Positions 1 to 9,262 of a DNA stretch of 62,713 bases are shown here, one piece after another. The DNA comes from Acidobacteriota bacterium (GTDB lineage: Bacteria; Acidobacteriota; Terriglobia; Terriglobales; Acidobacteriaceae), in NCBI GenBank assembly GCA_013289875.1, contig JABCZC010000027.1, positions 1-62,713 on the forward strand. The letters are read 5' to 3'. The position numbers and the translations under genes are program-made. Within the stretch, counting starts at the first letter, position 1; the number at the start of each line of letters is the position of its first letter. Under the pieces are notes generated by a model. The model ran no database searches. It saw only the letters and a list, made by a program, of their open reading frames with translations, and was not told the DNA's origin.

Positions 1-65
1 AACACGGGCAAGCCAGAGCCCTTCAGTAACCGGCAATTCACCCTTAGAGCGCGCTTCGATGGTAA

Positions 66-296
66 AGAGCCACTAAGCATGAAGGCGCTCAGAATGCGGG
101 CGAAGGCGAGGTCCAATGGGCGGTCACGGCCGCGCTGGAGAGCGCGGGCGTCGAGGTCCCGCGCCCGGTCGGGATCGTGGTCGACGTCACGTGCACGAGC
201 GTGAGCATGGCCAAAGTCGCGGATGAGCAGGCCGCGGTCGAGAGCGCTATCGAGGTCGCGGTTGCGTGTGCGGGCGAGGATGCAAGCGAGCAATAG
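66..296 (+). other. Open stretch without a usual start; possible gene remnant
   Basis: This frame stays open for 76 codons from the codon after a TAA at 63-65 to a TAG at 294-296, but has no ATG near its beginning. Internal GTG (177) and ATG (207) codons would give only short peptides. Its translation has a protein-like composition, with alternating Val/Ala and acidic residues in the second half. Frame 1 upstream (from base 1) also reads like protein until about base 78, so a frameshifted gene fragment entering from outside the window is possible. No family was recognised. Confidence 0.25.
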
Positions 297-429
297 CAGG
301 GATTCCCCGGAAAGAGAGTAAAAATTGCACGCTATGCGGTGCAGCCGCGGATAACTCCATTATTTTCCGTCGCCGGGTTTGGAACTCCCCTTGCTCTCTA
401 GGTGAAACGTTCGAAGGAGATTTACCTGG

Positions 430-828
430 ATGTTGGCTGGCACAATCCACAAAGAGAGAGTGGCCGACGAGGACGGCTCAATAAATATGCGGAAATCATT
501 GGTGGCGATTGAGAATTGGGCGGTGGTAGAAAGCGTCATCTCGCCGAGTTATGAAGAATTGCAGCCGGGCAGGCACCTCATGGGCAACGTCCTGGGGCAT
601 GCGAGCCTGCAGAATACGAAGCTCATTTACACCTCCCGCATCCTGAACGTCTATCAGGGAGTGGTCGAAACGCTCAATACGCTGTATCAGCTCGGAGAGC
701 CCAGCGAGGAATACAAGGAATGGGAGCGCAGGCGAGAGGCGAACGCGCTGTCCGCCGCGGGGCTTCGCTCAAAGACAAAGGAGTTTCCGCGCGCAAACGA
801 CGACAGCCGCAAGTCACAGGTTGCTTAA
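430..828 (+). CDS. Small protein of unknown function
   Basis: The protein has 132 residues if it starts at the ATG at 430, which follows a GAAGGAGA Shine-Dalgarno-like sequence at about 413-420. An internal ATG at 487 would give a 113-residue form beginning MRKSLVAIENW. The middle is the most protein-like part, with HLMGNVLGHASLQNTKLIYT followed by VVETLNTLYQLG; the C-terminal 35 residues are charged and low in complexity. It has no signal peptide or membrane segment. It stands alone and is followed by a clear intrinsic terminator, which supports a real transcription unit. I do not recognise a family. Confidence 0.6.
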   Translation: MLAGTIHKERVADEDGSINMRKSLVAIENWAVVESVISPSYEELQPGRHLMGNVLGHASLQNTKLIYTSRILNVYQGVVETLNTLYQLGEPSEEYKEWERRREANALSAAGLRSKTKEFPRANDDSRKSQVA

Positions 829-854
829 GGTCAGGTAGCTCGCGCGTTCTTCCG

Positions 855-885
855 AACCCGCTGGGATTGTCCCGGCGGGTTTTTC
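855..885 (+). terminator. Intrinsic terminator after the small unknown gene
   Basis: The arms AACCCGC (855-861) and GCGGGTT (875-881) pair around a 13-base loop, and a run of five T follows (880-884). It lies 27 bases after the stop of the gene at 430-828. From 886 to 1215 I see no gene, only a short direct repeat TCTGTGGAAA (1165-1185 region). Confidence 0.7.
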
Positions 886-1215
886 TTGCGTTCATGAAAC
901 CCCGTAACACCCGAAGGAGCCAGCCGATGTGCTAGCGCTTTTGTGCACCGGAACGCGAAGCCACATCCGAGCGACAAAGGTACCCTTATATCTTCGAACA
1001 TGACGTAATTCTTGTTTGTCATAGATTTAGCGATGTATATGTCATGTTTTACTGCGAGGAAGTTGCGAGGCGGCAGAATGGTTCGAGGGCAGGAACGGCT
1101 TGTTCAATCTTTCTGACGGACACCTGGGAGCGCACTAACCATCCGTGCGTGTGAGGGTGGAATCTCTGTGGAAATTCTGTGGAAAATTCACAGTTACTAC
1201 CCTGATGCCTTCAAG

Positions 1216-2475
1216 TTACGCTTTAAGAAGATTGAGGAAATGATTGTTTTGTAATTGCGCCCCAGGGAACACGATCTCCAGATTCCTGGCCCCGAGGGTT
1301 TTGAACGCTGTCTCACCCAGAACCTGCCGGAAGTCGGTTGTAATGGCGAGATCCCGCTCTTCGTAGAGCTGGCCCTTATCCATCCCGGGCCATTTCCCGT
1401 AGACCTTGCCCCCCGCCACAGCTCCGCCCAGCACAAACATGACATTGGCATGACCGTGATCCGTTCCGCCTGTCCCGTTCTGGTGAACGGTGCGCCCGAA
1501 TTCCGACATCGATACCAGAGTGATGTTCTCGGCGTCGTCGCCCATGTCCGTCCAGAAGGCGGCAATTGATTCGCTGAATTCCTTCAGCCGGTTGGAGAGC
1601 TGGCCATTTACGCTTCCTTGATTCTGGTGCGTATCCCACCCGCCGATATCCGCGAATGCCGCCTCGACTCCCAGGTTCGCCTTCATCAGCTGAGCCACCT
1701 GTTTCAGGCTGTTGCCGAACGCGCCATTGGGATATCTCGCCCCTGCCGCGGGAACATATTTATCCGGATCCGTGGCCTTCAGCATTTTCACGGCCTCGAA
1801 AGTCTCCGTCGCCGTCCCATGCAGCACCGCGTTGACCGACTGGTCATACATCGACTCAAAGCTGTTTGAGATCGGCACTACCGCCGGATTCTGCCCGCCC
1901 ACGTTAAAGTCCTTCAGGTTGCCGATCGCGACCGCCGGAACCTTGCCCTCCAGGGTCCGCGGAAGCTGCGTTCCCAGCGCGACCGCGCGAAAAGCCGATT
2001 TCTCATGCCCGGGCCGGGCCGCATCTTCGGCCTGCAGCGCCCGGTTCAGCCAGCCATCGGGAGTCGCCTTGAACCCCGGCGTCCCCGACTCCATAAAGTC
2101 CTGCGCGTCGAAATGCGACCGGCTCGGATCCGGCGATCCGCACGCATGCACCATCGCCAGATACCCTTGGTCCCATAGCGGCTTGAGCGGCTGCATCGAA
2201 GGGTGCAGCCCGAAAAATCCATTCAGGTCGATCACCTGGTTCTGCGGAATCGCGATCGTCGGGCGCAGCTCATAATAGGTCTTCTCGCGATGAGGAACGA
2301 CGATGTTCAGCCCATCCGCCGCTCCCCGCTGGAAGATGACCACCAGCTTTTTCCCCTGGGCCTGTGCTGTTGTCGCCTGCGCCAGAACGCTGCGTGTAAG
2401 AAACGTGGGGACAGCGGAAGCGCCAACCACCGCCATCGCTCCGCCCTTCATAAACGCACGCCGAGTCAGAGACAT
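1216..2475 (-). CDS. DUF1501 family Tat-exported protein
   Basis: The 419-residue protein opens with a Tat signal peptide: Arg-Arg at residues 5-6 (LTRRAFMKGG), then a hydrophobic stretch ending near ALA/QA at residue 33. The body has the DUF1501 pattern of a sulfatase/alkaline-phosphatase-like fold, including VIFQRGAADGLN near the start, GGWDTHQNQG in the middle, and SMSEFGRTVHQNGTGGTDHGHAN toward the end. The function of DUF1501 is not established; members are usually next to a DUF1800 protein and are thought to be exported. No DUF1800 partner is seen in the flanks here. The ATG at 2475 is the natural start because it places the twin arginines at the N terminus. Confidence 0.92.
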   Translation of the reverse strand: MSLTRRAFMKGGAMAVVGASAVPTFLTRSVLAQATTAQAQGKKLVVIFQRGAADGLNIVVPHREKTYYELRPTIAIPQNQVIDLNGFFGLHPSMQPLKPLWDQGYLAMVHACGSPDPSRSHFDAQDFMESGTPGFKATPDGWLNRALQAEDAARPGHEKSAFRAVALGTQLPRTLEGKVPAVAIGNLKDFNVGGQNPAVVPISNSFESMYDQSVNAVLHGTATETFEAVKMLKATDPDKYVPAAGARYPNGAFGNSLKQVAQLMKANLGVEAAFADIGGWDTHQNQGSVNGQLSNRLKEFSESIAAFWTDMGDDAENITLVSMSEFGRTVHQNGTGGTDHGHANVMFVLGGAVAGGKVYGKWPGMDKGQLYEERDLAITTDFRQVLGETAFKTLGARNLEIVFPGAQLQNNHFLNLLKA

Positions 2476-2678
2476 GGGAATACTCCCGTTGATAGCAATG
2501 ACGCGGAACCAGCCGGAAAGTCGCGCAGGATCCTCATTTTACGAAGGGATCCGGTTTTCAGGTAGCCGATTCGGCTGACAACGCCTCCATACCAGGCTCT
2601 CGGACAGTCGAATGATGGATAATTTCCCACGTTAGTCAGTGGAGCGAGAACGATGCCTGTGCAGTAACAGGGGGGAAA

Positions 2679-3536
2679 ATGAAGAATACCGCGGTGCTGC
2701 TGCTGAGCGTCCCTATGTGCCTCGCACGTAAAGGTGTCGTGGCAGCAATCTCGCAGTTCCTGGTTGCGCACAGGGGCAGCGTCCTGCACAGCGACGACCA
2801 CCTCGACTGTGGCCGCGATCTCTTCCTGTCGAGGCTGGAGTGGGATCTGGACGGCTTCGATATTCCGATTTCGGATTTCGAACATCACTTCAGGCCGTTG
2901 GCCGACCGTTTTCTCATCAACTACCACCTGGCTTTGACGGACTATCGCCCCAGGATGGCCATCCTCGTTTCTGGCTACGACCACTGCCTCGCTGACCTGC
3001 TGTACCGGCAGAACACCGGGGAACTAGCGTGTGATATTGCCATTGTCATCAGCAATCATCCGGCTGCCAGGCCGCTCGCCGAGTTTTATCAGGTCCCCTT
3101 CCATCTGCTGACCCGCCCTCAGGACAAGCGCGAATCCGAACGGGAAATGCTTGAGCTGTTCGGGCAGGATGTGGATCTGATCGTGCTCGCGCGCTACATG
3201 CAGATACTGGGACCGGAATTCGTGGCCCAGTACCTGCTGCGCATGATCAACATCCACCATTCCTTCCTGCCCGCCTTTGTTGGCGCGAAACCCTATCATC
3301 GGGCATTCGAACGTGGGGTGAAGTTGATCGGAGCCACCAGTCATTACGTGACCGCCGCCCTGGACGAAGGGCCGATTATCGAGCAGGATGTCGCCCGCGT
3401 CTCCCATCGCGACACTGTCGAGGAGATGTTGCGCAAGGGTCGGGACCTCGAAAAAGTCGTGCTCTCGCGTGCCGTTCGCTGGCATCTGGAAAATCGCATC
3501 CTGGTCTGCCAGAACAAGACGGTCGTCTTCGTTTAG
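2679..3536 (+). CDS. purU: Formyltetrahydrofolate deformylase
   Basis: PurU hydrolyses 10-formyltetrahydrofolate to formate and tetrahydrofolate, supplying formate for purine synthesis and balancing the one-carbon pool in the cytoplasm. The 285-residue length is normal. Residues 1-85 form an ACT regulatory domain and residues about 90-280 the formyltransferase fold. The catalytic triad of the family is visible as N191 and H193 in INIHHSFLP and D229 in ALDEGPII. The start is supported by a strong G-rich Shine-Dalgarno (AGGGGGG) eight bases upstream. It is transcribed alone, divergently from the DUF1501 gene, with 203 bases between them. Confidence 0.95.
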   Translation: MKNTAVLLLSVPMCLARKGVVAAISQFLVAHRGSVLHSDDHLDCGRDLFLSRLEWDLDGFDIPISDFEHHFRPLADRFLINYHLALTDYRPRMAILVSGYDHCLADLLYRQNTGELACDIAIVISNHPAARPLAEFYQVPFHLLTRPQDKRESEREMLELFGQDVDLIVLARYMQILGPEFVAQYLLRMINIHHSFLPAFVGAKPYHRAFERGVKLIGATSHYVTAALDEGPIIEQDVARVSHRDTVEEMLRKGRDLEKVVLSRAVRWHLENRILVCQNKTVVFV

Positions 3537-3569
3537 CCCTCCTAAAAAATCTATGCAGACATTCATACG

Positions 3570-3585
3570 TATAGAGGTCTATACT
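3570..3585 (+). promoter_or_regulatory. Candidate -10 box within an inverted repeat before the GH18 gene
   Basis: The sequence has the arms TATAGA and TCTATA separated by GG (3570-3583), and the second arm runs into TATACT (3580-3585), a good -10 hexamer 37 bases before the GH18 start codon. No convincing -35 box was found. An operator overlapping a promoter is possible but unproven. Confidence 0.35.
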
Positions 3586-3621
3586 GCGCCCGTCCCAACT
3601 TTCACCCGAAAGGCGTCTTCA

Positions 3622-4986
3622 ATGACAAAAAGGTTTTCCGTTCGCACTTCCCTCGCTGTGTTTGTGAGCTTATTCACTCTTGCCGTAACCAGCGCTCCCG
3701 CATTCGCGCAGACCCAGACCAGCCAAGGCAAAATTCTGGCCGGATTCTTCGAAGAATGGAGCATCTACTACGCGAACTACAATCTCGCCAATCTTGAAAG
3801 CAACGGCTCGGCCGCAAAGCTGTCGCACCTCGTCTACGCCTTTGGAGACGTCTCGGCCAGCGCCACTGACCCCTCCACCAACACCTGCGTCATCGCCGAT
3901 GCCTGGGCCGACTTCGAAGACAACAATCTCCCACCCGTTGGCGGCATCGCCGACACCTGGCCGCTCTACGGCAACTTCGCCGAGATACTCAAGCTGAAGC
4001 AGCTTCACCCCAAACTCAAGACCCTCATCTCTCTTGGTGGAGCCAGCGCAGCCGAAGCGCAGGCCTTTTCGACCGCTGCCAGCACTGAGGCTGGACGCCA
4101 GGCGCTGGCCTCCGCCTGCATCAACATGTTCATCGTTGGCAACGTGGGCAGCGACTGGAACGGCAACATCACCGCGCCCGGCCTCTTCGACGGCTTTAAC
4201 ATCGACTGGGAATTCCCCGCCGCCACCGACAAGCAGAACTTCACCCTTCTGCTCGAGGAGTTCCGAAACCAACTCAACACCCTGAGCGCGCAGACCGGCA
4301 AGCAGTATCTCCTCACCTTCGACGGACCCGCCGGCTCACAGAACTACACCAATATCGACCTGAAGAACGCGGCAAAGCTGGTCGACTTCATCACGATCGA
4401 CGGCTACAACTACGCTGGAACTTGGGAGTCCGTCACCAACGACGCCTCGCCCTTATTCGATGCTCCGCAGGACCCCGCCTTCGGCCAGCACCTCGACATC
4501 GACGACACCGTAACCGCCTACCTCAAGGCCGGCGTGCCTTCGCAAAAGTACGTCATGGGCGTGCCCCTCTACGGTGCGGGCTGGACCGGCGTTCCCAACA
4601 AGAACCACGGCCTCTATCAGACCTCCACCGGTCCCTCTACCGTTCTGCTTTCCAACGGAACCGGACCTTGCACCGATCTCAGCGGCAACACGCCCGGGTG
4701 CGACACGCTGCTCACGGCCGGCACCGCCACCTATGCCACGCTCTCCACCCTCACCGCCAACGGTTACAAGAGCTACTTCGATCCCACCCGCATCGCCGTC
4801 TCTCTCTACAGCCCCACCAGCGAGACCTTCTACACCTATGACGACCCGGACACGGCTTTTCTCAAAGCGCTCTACATCGATTTCCGCGTGCCTGGAGGCC
4901 TCGGCGGCGCATTCGTCTGGGCTGTCAAGGACGACGACGCCAACGGCACCATGGTAAAGACTCTGGCCACCGGCCTCGGACGCTAG
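3622..4986 (+). CDS. Secreted GH18 glycoside hydrolase (chitinase-like)
   Basis: GH18 enzymes cleave beta-1,4-linked N-acetylglucosamine chains by substrate-assisted catalysis. The 454-residue protein has a Sec signal peptide (residues 1-30, cleavage after AFA). The GH18 barrel follows, with SLGG on strand 3 and the active-site motif DGFNIDWE at residues 190-197. E197 is the expected acid/base and D195 its helper. The middle Asp of the usual DxxDxDxE motif is N193, a variation also known in some family members. The YNYAGTW and VWAVKDDD segments fit the later barrel strands. The ATG at 3622 was chosen because it directly begins the signal peptide; the longer upstream frame overlaps purU. The product is probably exported and acts on chitin or fungal cell walls. 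Confidence 0.9.
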   Translation: MTKRFSVRTSLAVFVSLFTLAVTSAPAFAQTQTSQGKILAGFFEEWSIYYANYNLANLESNGSAAKLSHLVYAFGDVSASATDPSTNTCVIADAWADFEDNNLPPVGGIADTWPLYGNFAEILKLKQLHPKLKTLISLGGASAAEAQAFSTAASTEAGRQALASACINMFIVGNVGSDWNGNITAPGLFDGFNIDWEFPAATDKQNFTLLLEEFRNQLNTLSAQTGKQYLLTFDGPAGSQNYTNIDLKNAAKLVDFITIDGYNYAGTWESVTNDASPLFDAPQDPAFGQHLDIDDTVTAYLKAGVPSQKYVMGVPLYGAGWTGVPNKNHGLYQTSTGPSTVLLSNGTGPCTDLSGNTPGCDTLLTAGTATYATLSTLTANGYKSYFDPTRIAVSLYSPTSETFYTYDDPDTAFLKALYIDFRVPGGLGGAFVWAVKDDDANGTMVKTLATGLGR

Positions 4987-5014
4987 CTTTCCCAACCTAG
5001 ACTTCCCTAACCAC

Positions 5015-5052
5015 GCGGTCCGGCCATCTGCCTCGGTCGGACCGCTCTTTTT
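5015..5052 (+). terminator. Intrinsic terminator after the GH18 gene
   Basis: The arms GCGGTCCG (5015-5022) and CGGACCGC (5038-5045) pair perfectly and are followed by TCTTTTTT (5046-5053). It lies 28 bases after the GH18 stop codon. Confidence 0.9.
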
Positions 5053-5130
5053 TCCCGCGTTCCGATCCACTCGCCATGTACGTACTCGGAGGCCTTGGTG
5101 GATAATGGATCGTCTAAGGAGATCCCCCAC

Positions 5131-5481
5131 ATGGGCAGTGTCGCTCTTCTGCAATCGCTGAGAGAAAGCATTCTCGGTCACGCCGGCGTAAAGACCGTCT
5201 ACGGCGAACCGATCACCGCACAGGGCAAGACCGTCATTCCTGTTGCAAAAATCGTCTATGGATTCGGCGCAGGCGCGGGTACCGGCGGAGTAGGCAATTC
5301 CAGCGCAACGGGCGAAGGCGGTGGAGGCGGCGCAGGCGTACGGACTATTCCTGTCGGCGTCATCGAGATCAGCGACCAGCCGACCCGCTTCATTCCCATC
5401 ACAAGTCGAAAGAAGCTCGCCGCGGCTGTTGTCGGAGGTATTCTTTTCGGCCTGCTGTTCGCCCGCCGCAAGCGCCGCTGA
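5131..5481 (+). CDS. GerW/YtfJ-like protein with C-terminal membrane anchor
   Basis: The 116-residue protein resembles the YtfJ/GerW family, small proteins known from Bacillus spores but widespread in non-sporulating bacteria, where the role is unclear. The family pattern is seen in VYGEPITAQGKTVIPVAKIVYGFGAG followed by a Gly-rich stretch (residues about 51-75) and VGVIEIS. A single hydrophobic segment near residues 99-111 precedes a basic tail RRKRR, suggesting membrane attachment. The start at 5131 has an AAGGAG Shine-Dalgarno nine bases upstream; an in-frame upstream GTG at 5095 lacks one. Nothing suggests sporulation here. Confidence 0.8.
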   Translation: MGSVALLQSLRESILGHAGVKTVYGEPITAQGKTVIPVAKIVYGFGAGAGTGGVGNSSATGEGGGGGAGVRTIPVGVIEISDQPTRFIPITSRKKLAAAVVGGILFGLLFARRKRR

Positions 5482-5638
5482 CACGAGCGGTCGTAACTGA
5501 CCCGTCACTGGCACGAATCACCTGTTGCGTGGAACGATTCATGTCCGATACGGGACTCTCGCAGGCCTTGTCTTTCCTCGATGAGTCCATTGGCGATTTA
5601 TAACCTAAGTCGTGAGTCCTTCGATTCTGCCCGTAACC

Positions 5639-8600
5639 TCAAAAGGTCAGTTTGAGGGCGAATTGCACCAGGCGCGGATTGTTCACGGTGGAGTTCACGG
5701 CGCCGAAGCCGACTGCGTTTATATCGTTGACCGGCAGACCGAACTGTGCGTGATTCCAGAGGTTGAAGAACTCTGCGCGGAAGTTCAAACCCATTTCTCT
5801 CGGTAGCGGAAACGTCTTGATAACAGAGAAGTCCGTATTGACGAAGTCTGGACCTATGACCGGGACACGAGATGCATCTCCAAGTTGCCCGATGGGAGGC
5901 GCAACGAAGCAAGAGGGATTAATGAACTGGATTCGGCTGTTTTGCGCTCCGCGGACGTTGCATCCTACGACCTGATCGGGGCGATTCCAGTTGTTCCCGT
6001 TGCCACCATTCTGGAAGTAGGAGCCCGACTGGTTGTTGCTGTCGATCAAGGGATCGGGGAAACCCGAAGAGATCCTTTGGATAACCGTCACCTGGTAGCC
6101 GCCGAGCAGAATGTTGGTGAGATTATTCCAATCGCTGCCGAATCGCTTGCCCTGGCCGAAAGGAAGATCGTAGATCACGCTGGCTACGAAGCTGTTATTG
6201 AGATTAATCTGAGATAGGGCCCAATCCAGCGTTCGCCAGTTGGGGAGCGGGAAAAAAGGCGCGCTCAACAGAGAGCCAAGACCATCGGATAGGCCGTTGT
6301 CAGCGGTATGGGACCAGGAATAAGCGATCAGGGCATAAAGGCCATGCTTCGATGTTTTGGTCTCTGCTTTGACCTGAAGGGAATCGTAGCTTGTGTCACC
6401 CACATCGCCGAAGAGCGAAATCGTGTCGCCGGTCGTATAGGGGGGGATATAAGGCAGTCCTCCGGGCAGGCAGCCAATCGTGTAGGAGGGGGATCCGACA
6501 CAAGCGGATGGGCTTGAGGTATTGAGGTCATTGCCCGCGACTAGAATATGGTTGCTGCGCGATCCAGCGTAACCCATACTGAGCACAACGTTGCCGGGCA
6601 ACGCCTGTTCGACATTCAGGTTATATTGGCGCACCGTGCCTAACTTGAAGTTGGTGGGCTGCGTATAAAACGAGCCGGTAAATGTTCCAACGGTAGGTGG
6701 CGCTGGAATGGCTTGAAATCCACTGGAGAGACTGATAGCGGAGGGCGTCTGTCCAAGCACGGTGGCACAGTACGACGTCGGGAAGGCACAGCCTGCACCG
6801 GTGAACGCATCGGATTCACCGAGAAAAGGCGGGTTCTGCCAAAGACCCTGCGCTCCCTGGCTCCACGCCGAGTCGTGAAAGATCGCGAAGCCGCCTCGAA
6901 GCACGGTCTGATCGCTGCCAAAGACCTTCCAGGCAGCACCGATGCGAGGCTCGAGAGCTGTCCAATCCATTTGCACTCCGGCCGATGAACTGACTCCATT
7001 TTGATTGGCAATCAGAAGCTGTCCGGTATTGGGAATATAGTTTGCCAGGCGCCCGTGAGCCTCAGAGATTGGAGTGGTCATGTCCCAGGCAAGACCCAGA
7101 TTGAGGGTCAGGGAAGGAGCGATTCTCCAATCGTCCTCACCAAAGGGACGATAAATCTTCCAGCGGCGTCCAGTAACAGGGCCGTCGAAGGTCTGATCGT
7201 GAATGGCCCCTCCGGTGATGCCGAGAAGGAAATCGGCCTCGGGATTGCCGCTGACGCCTGCAGTGCTGAGACCGGTAAAGTTGCCGCCATTGCCGATGAG
7301 CCAGAAACCATCCTGAAAAGCCTCTGTGCCAACATTCATCTGATTGGCCCGGAAGTCGAGCCCTACATGGATATTATGTTTGCCACGGATAATGTCGAGC
7401 GAATCCCGGAACGAGAAGATATTCGTTCCGCCCTGAAAGGGAGAGTACCCGCGATCGCCGAGCGCCCAATAGCCGGCCGTGAACTGCGTAGAGACCAGGC
7501 CGCAGCTATAGAAGTTCAGGCATTTCGAGGAACCGCCGGGGCATCCCAGGTTGGCATTGGGAATGCCACCGGGCACGATGGTGGCGGAGGCGCAAGTTCC
7601 AGTGCCTTGTGAGGCGATGTAGTCGAAGATGCGGTTGTAGCCGAAGGTAGCCTGGTTGACCATCGAGGCCGAGAAGACGTGGGTCTCGCCAAGAGCTACG
7701 TTGCGACCGTGATTGATGATGCGCTGATTGGTGCCGAAGGCGTTAGCTGAAGCAAAGGCTGGCGGAGTCGATCCGCCCGGCACATAGGAAAACGCCTGAT
7801 CGTAGCTGAAGCGGCCGAAGAGAGTATCGGCTTGGGAGAGGGTGTAGTCGAGACGGCCATCAAACTTCGTCTCGTTGAGTTGGCGGACGGGAACGTTGAC
7901 GAAGTTGTATCCCGCGGCGGCGTTGTTCGCCTTTGGTGTCGGGTACAGGTTAATCATGGCCTGCCCAATGTTGTTGAAAAGGCCGGATGGAATCTTCGCG
8001 CAGGGAGTTCCCTGGGCCTGGCTTCCGTCAGGATTGGCCGCCAGGGGCTGGCCTGCCGGATTGCACTGGAAATAGACATTTGGATAGACAGTAGGATCGG
8101 TTGAGGCACCAATCATATTGGGATTGACGATGCCAGGCGCCTGGACGGTGCCGGAGGGGGTAGTAACGCTGCTGAAGACCGGATTGCCGAAAGGGTCTGC
8201 TGAGAAGTCACCCGAACGCATGGCCAGCGAAGGAATGAGACCCGTAAAGGTAATGCCCTCCCGCTGATACTTTTGTTCGCCGTCGACAAAGAAAAACAGC
8301 TTATTCTTCTTGATCGGTCCCCCGATCGAACCTCCGAACTGATTCAGGTTGAACTTCCCTGTCGTGTTTGCGAAGTAACTCCGGGCATCCAGCGCCGTGT
8401 TGCGGAAAAACTCGTACAACGAACCGTGGAAGTCGTTGGTTCCCGACTTTGTTGTCAGAAGAACGGTGGGGCCGGCACGAGTTCCGTACTCGGCGGAGTA
8501 GGTGTAGGTCAGAACCTTGAACTCCTGAATGTCATCGATCGAGGTCAAGATGGCGATACCGCCTGCTGTCAATTCGTTATTGTCGACGCCGTCCAGCAGC

Positions 8601-9262
8601 CAATCCGTACTGTTTGGGCGGGAGCCACCGACTGACAACGAGAAAGGGCCGCGTGCCGCCACCTCACTGCTGGCCGCAGAGGTAAAGAAGCTGTTGGGAT
8701 TGGTCTCTGCCGTAGCGCCCGCCGTGAGCGTGGCGAGCTGCACGAAGTCGCGGCCATTCAAGGGCAACTGCGAAACTTGCTGCGAGGTGATGACCTGGCC
8801 GAGAGAGGCATTGGCCGTCTCGACGGCAACGGCGTTGCCGGCAACCGTGATCGTACTGGACACGCTCGCGGGAGCGAGACTGAAATCCAGTTCGCGGGCC
8901 TGATTAACGTCAAGATTGAGATCCTTGGATTCGCTGCTTTGGAAGCCGGTGGAGTCGACGCGCACCGTGTATGTACCAACGGGGAGCAACGGGATCAGGT
9001 AGTGCCCTACGCCGTCGGTCTTCGTTTCACGAGCAAGACCGGTGGTCTGCGAGGTAGCGGTAACCGTGGCTCCGGAGACGTTCGCTCCGGATTTATCGGT
9101 GATTGTGCCGGAGAAGCTTCCCGTAGCCTGAGCGTACATGGCCGGACAGACGGCTAGCGCAAGAGCACAGGCAATCATGAGAAGCAATATTCTGTGCGGT
9201 GTTTTATTGGCCAGGACTTCCGTCGATTTCGGGCGCATTGCACCCATCAGTGTGCGTTTCAT
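5639..9262 (-). CDS. TonB-dependent receptor with N-terminal carboxypeptidase-regulatory domain (Oar-like)
   Basis: The protein has 1207 residues, typical of the very large acidobacterial Oar-like outer-membrane receptors. A signal peptide (residues about 1-45, ending AMYAQA) is followed by a CarboxypepD_reg/Cna-B type beta-sandwich (about 48-135, GTITDKSGANVSGATVTATS). The plug domain (about 140-260, QVSQLPLNGRDFVQLATLTAG) follows, and then a long barrel. The last residue is Phe (FALKLTF), as expected for BAM-dependent barrels. Such receptors import an unknown substrate, often an oligosaccharide, using TonB energy. The start at 9262 has a GGGG-rich ribosome site seven bases away; an in-frame TTG at 9268 is less likely. 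Chitinase and YtfJ-like genes lie convergently downstream. The substrate cannot be read from the sequence. Confidence 0.9.
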   Translation of the reverse strand: MKRTLMGAMRPKSTEVLANKTPHRILLLMIACALALAVCPAMYAQATGSFSGTITDKSGANVSGATVTATSQTTGLARETKTDGVGHYLIPLLPVGTYTVRVDSTGFQSSESKDLNLDVNQARELDFSLAPASVSSTITVAGNAVAVETANASLGQVITSQQVSQLPLNGRDFVQLATLTAGATAETNPNSFFTSAASSEVAARGPFSLSVGGSRPNSTDWLLDGVDNNELTAGGIAILTSIDDIQEFKVLTYTYSAEYGTRAGPTVLLTTKSGTNDFHGSLYEFFRNTALDARSYFANTTGKFNLNQFGGSIGGPIKKNKLFFFVDGEQKYQREGITFTGLIPSLAMRSGDFSADPFGNPVFSSVTTPSGTVQAPGIVNPNMIGASTDPTVYPNVYFQCNPAGQPLAANPDGSQAQGTPCAKIPSGLFNNIGQAMINLYPTPKANNAAAGYNFVNVPVRQLNETKFDGRLDYTLSQADTLFGRFSYDQAFSYVPGGSTPPAFASANAFGTNQRIINHGRNVALGETHVFSASMVNQATFGYNRIFDYIASQGTGTCASATIVPGGIPNANLGCPGGSSKCLNFYSCGLVSTQFTAGYWALGDRGYSPFQGGTNIFSFRDSLDIIRGKHNIHVGLDFRANQMNVGTEAFQDGFWLIGNGGNFTGLSTAGVSGNPEADFLLGITGGAIHDQTFDGPVTGRRWKIYRPFGEDDWRIAPSLTLNLGLAWDMTTPISEAHGRLANYIPNTGQLLIANQNGVSSSAGVQMDWTALEPRIGAAWKVFGSDQTVLRGGFAIFHDSAWSQGAQGLWQNPPFLGESDAFTGAGCAFPTSYCATVLGQTPSAISLSSGFQAIPAPPTVGTFTGSFYTQPTNFKLGTVRQYNLNVEQALPGNVVLSMGYAGSRSNHILVAGNDLNTSSPSACVGSPSYTIGCLPGGLPYIPPYTTGDTISLFGDVGDTSYDSLQVKAETKTSKHGLYALIAYSWSHTADNGLSDGLGSLLSAPFFPLPNWRTLDWALSQINLNNSFVASVIYDLPFGQGKRFGSDWNNLTNILLGGYQVTVIQRISSGFPDPLIDSNNQSGSYFQNGGNGNNWNRPDQVVGCNVRGAQNSRIQFINPSCFVAPPIGQLGDASRVPVIGPDFVNTDFSVIKTFPLPREMGLNFRAEFFNLWNHAQFGLPVNDINAVGFGAVNSTVNNPRLVQFALKLTF

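Noticed and set aside
5131..5481. YtfJ-like gene as evidence for sporulation
   Set aside because: The family is widespread in bacteria that do not sporulate, and no other sporulation gene is present.
4453..5514. 353-codon minus-strand frame opposite the GH18 and YtfJ-like genes
   Set aside because: The opposite strand encodes the GH18 catalytic motif and a YtfJ-like protein with ribosome sites. The frame is an artefact of GC-rich codon usage.
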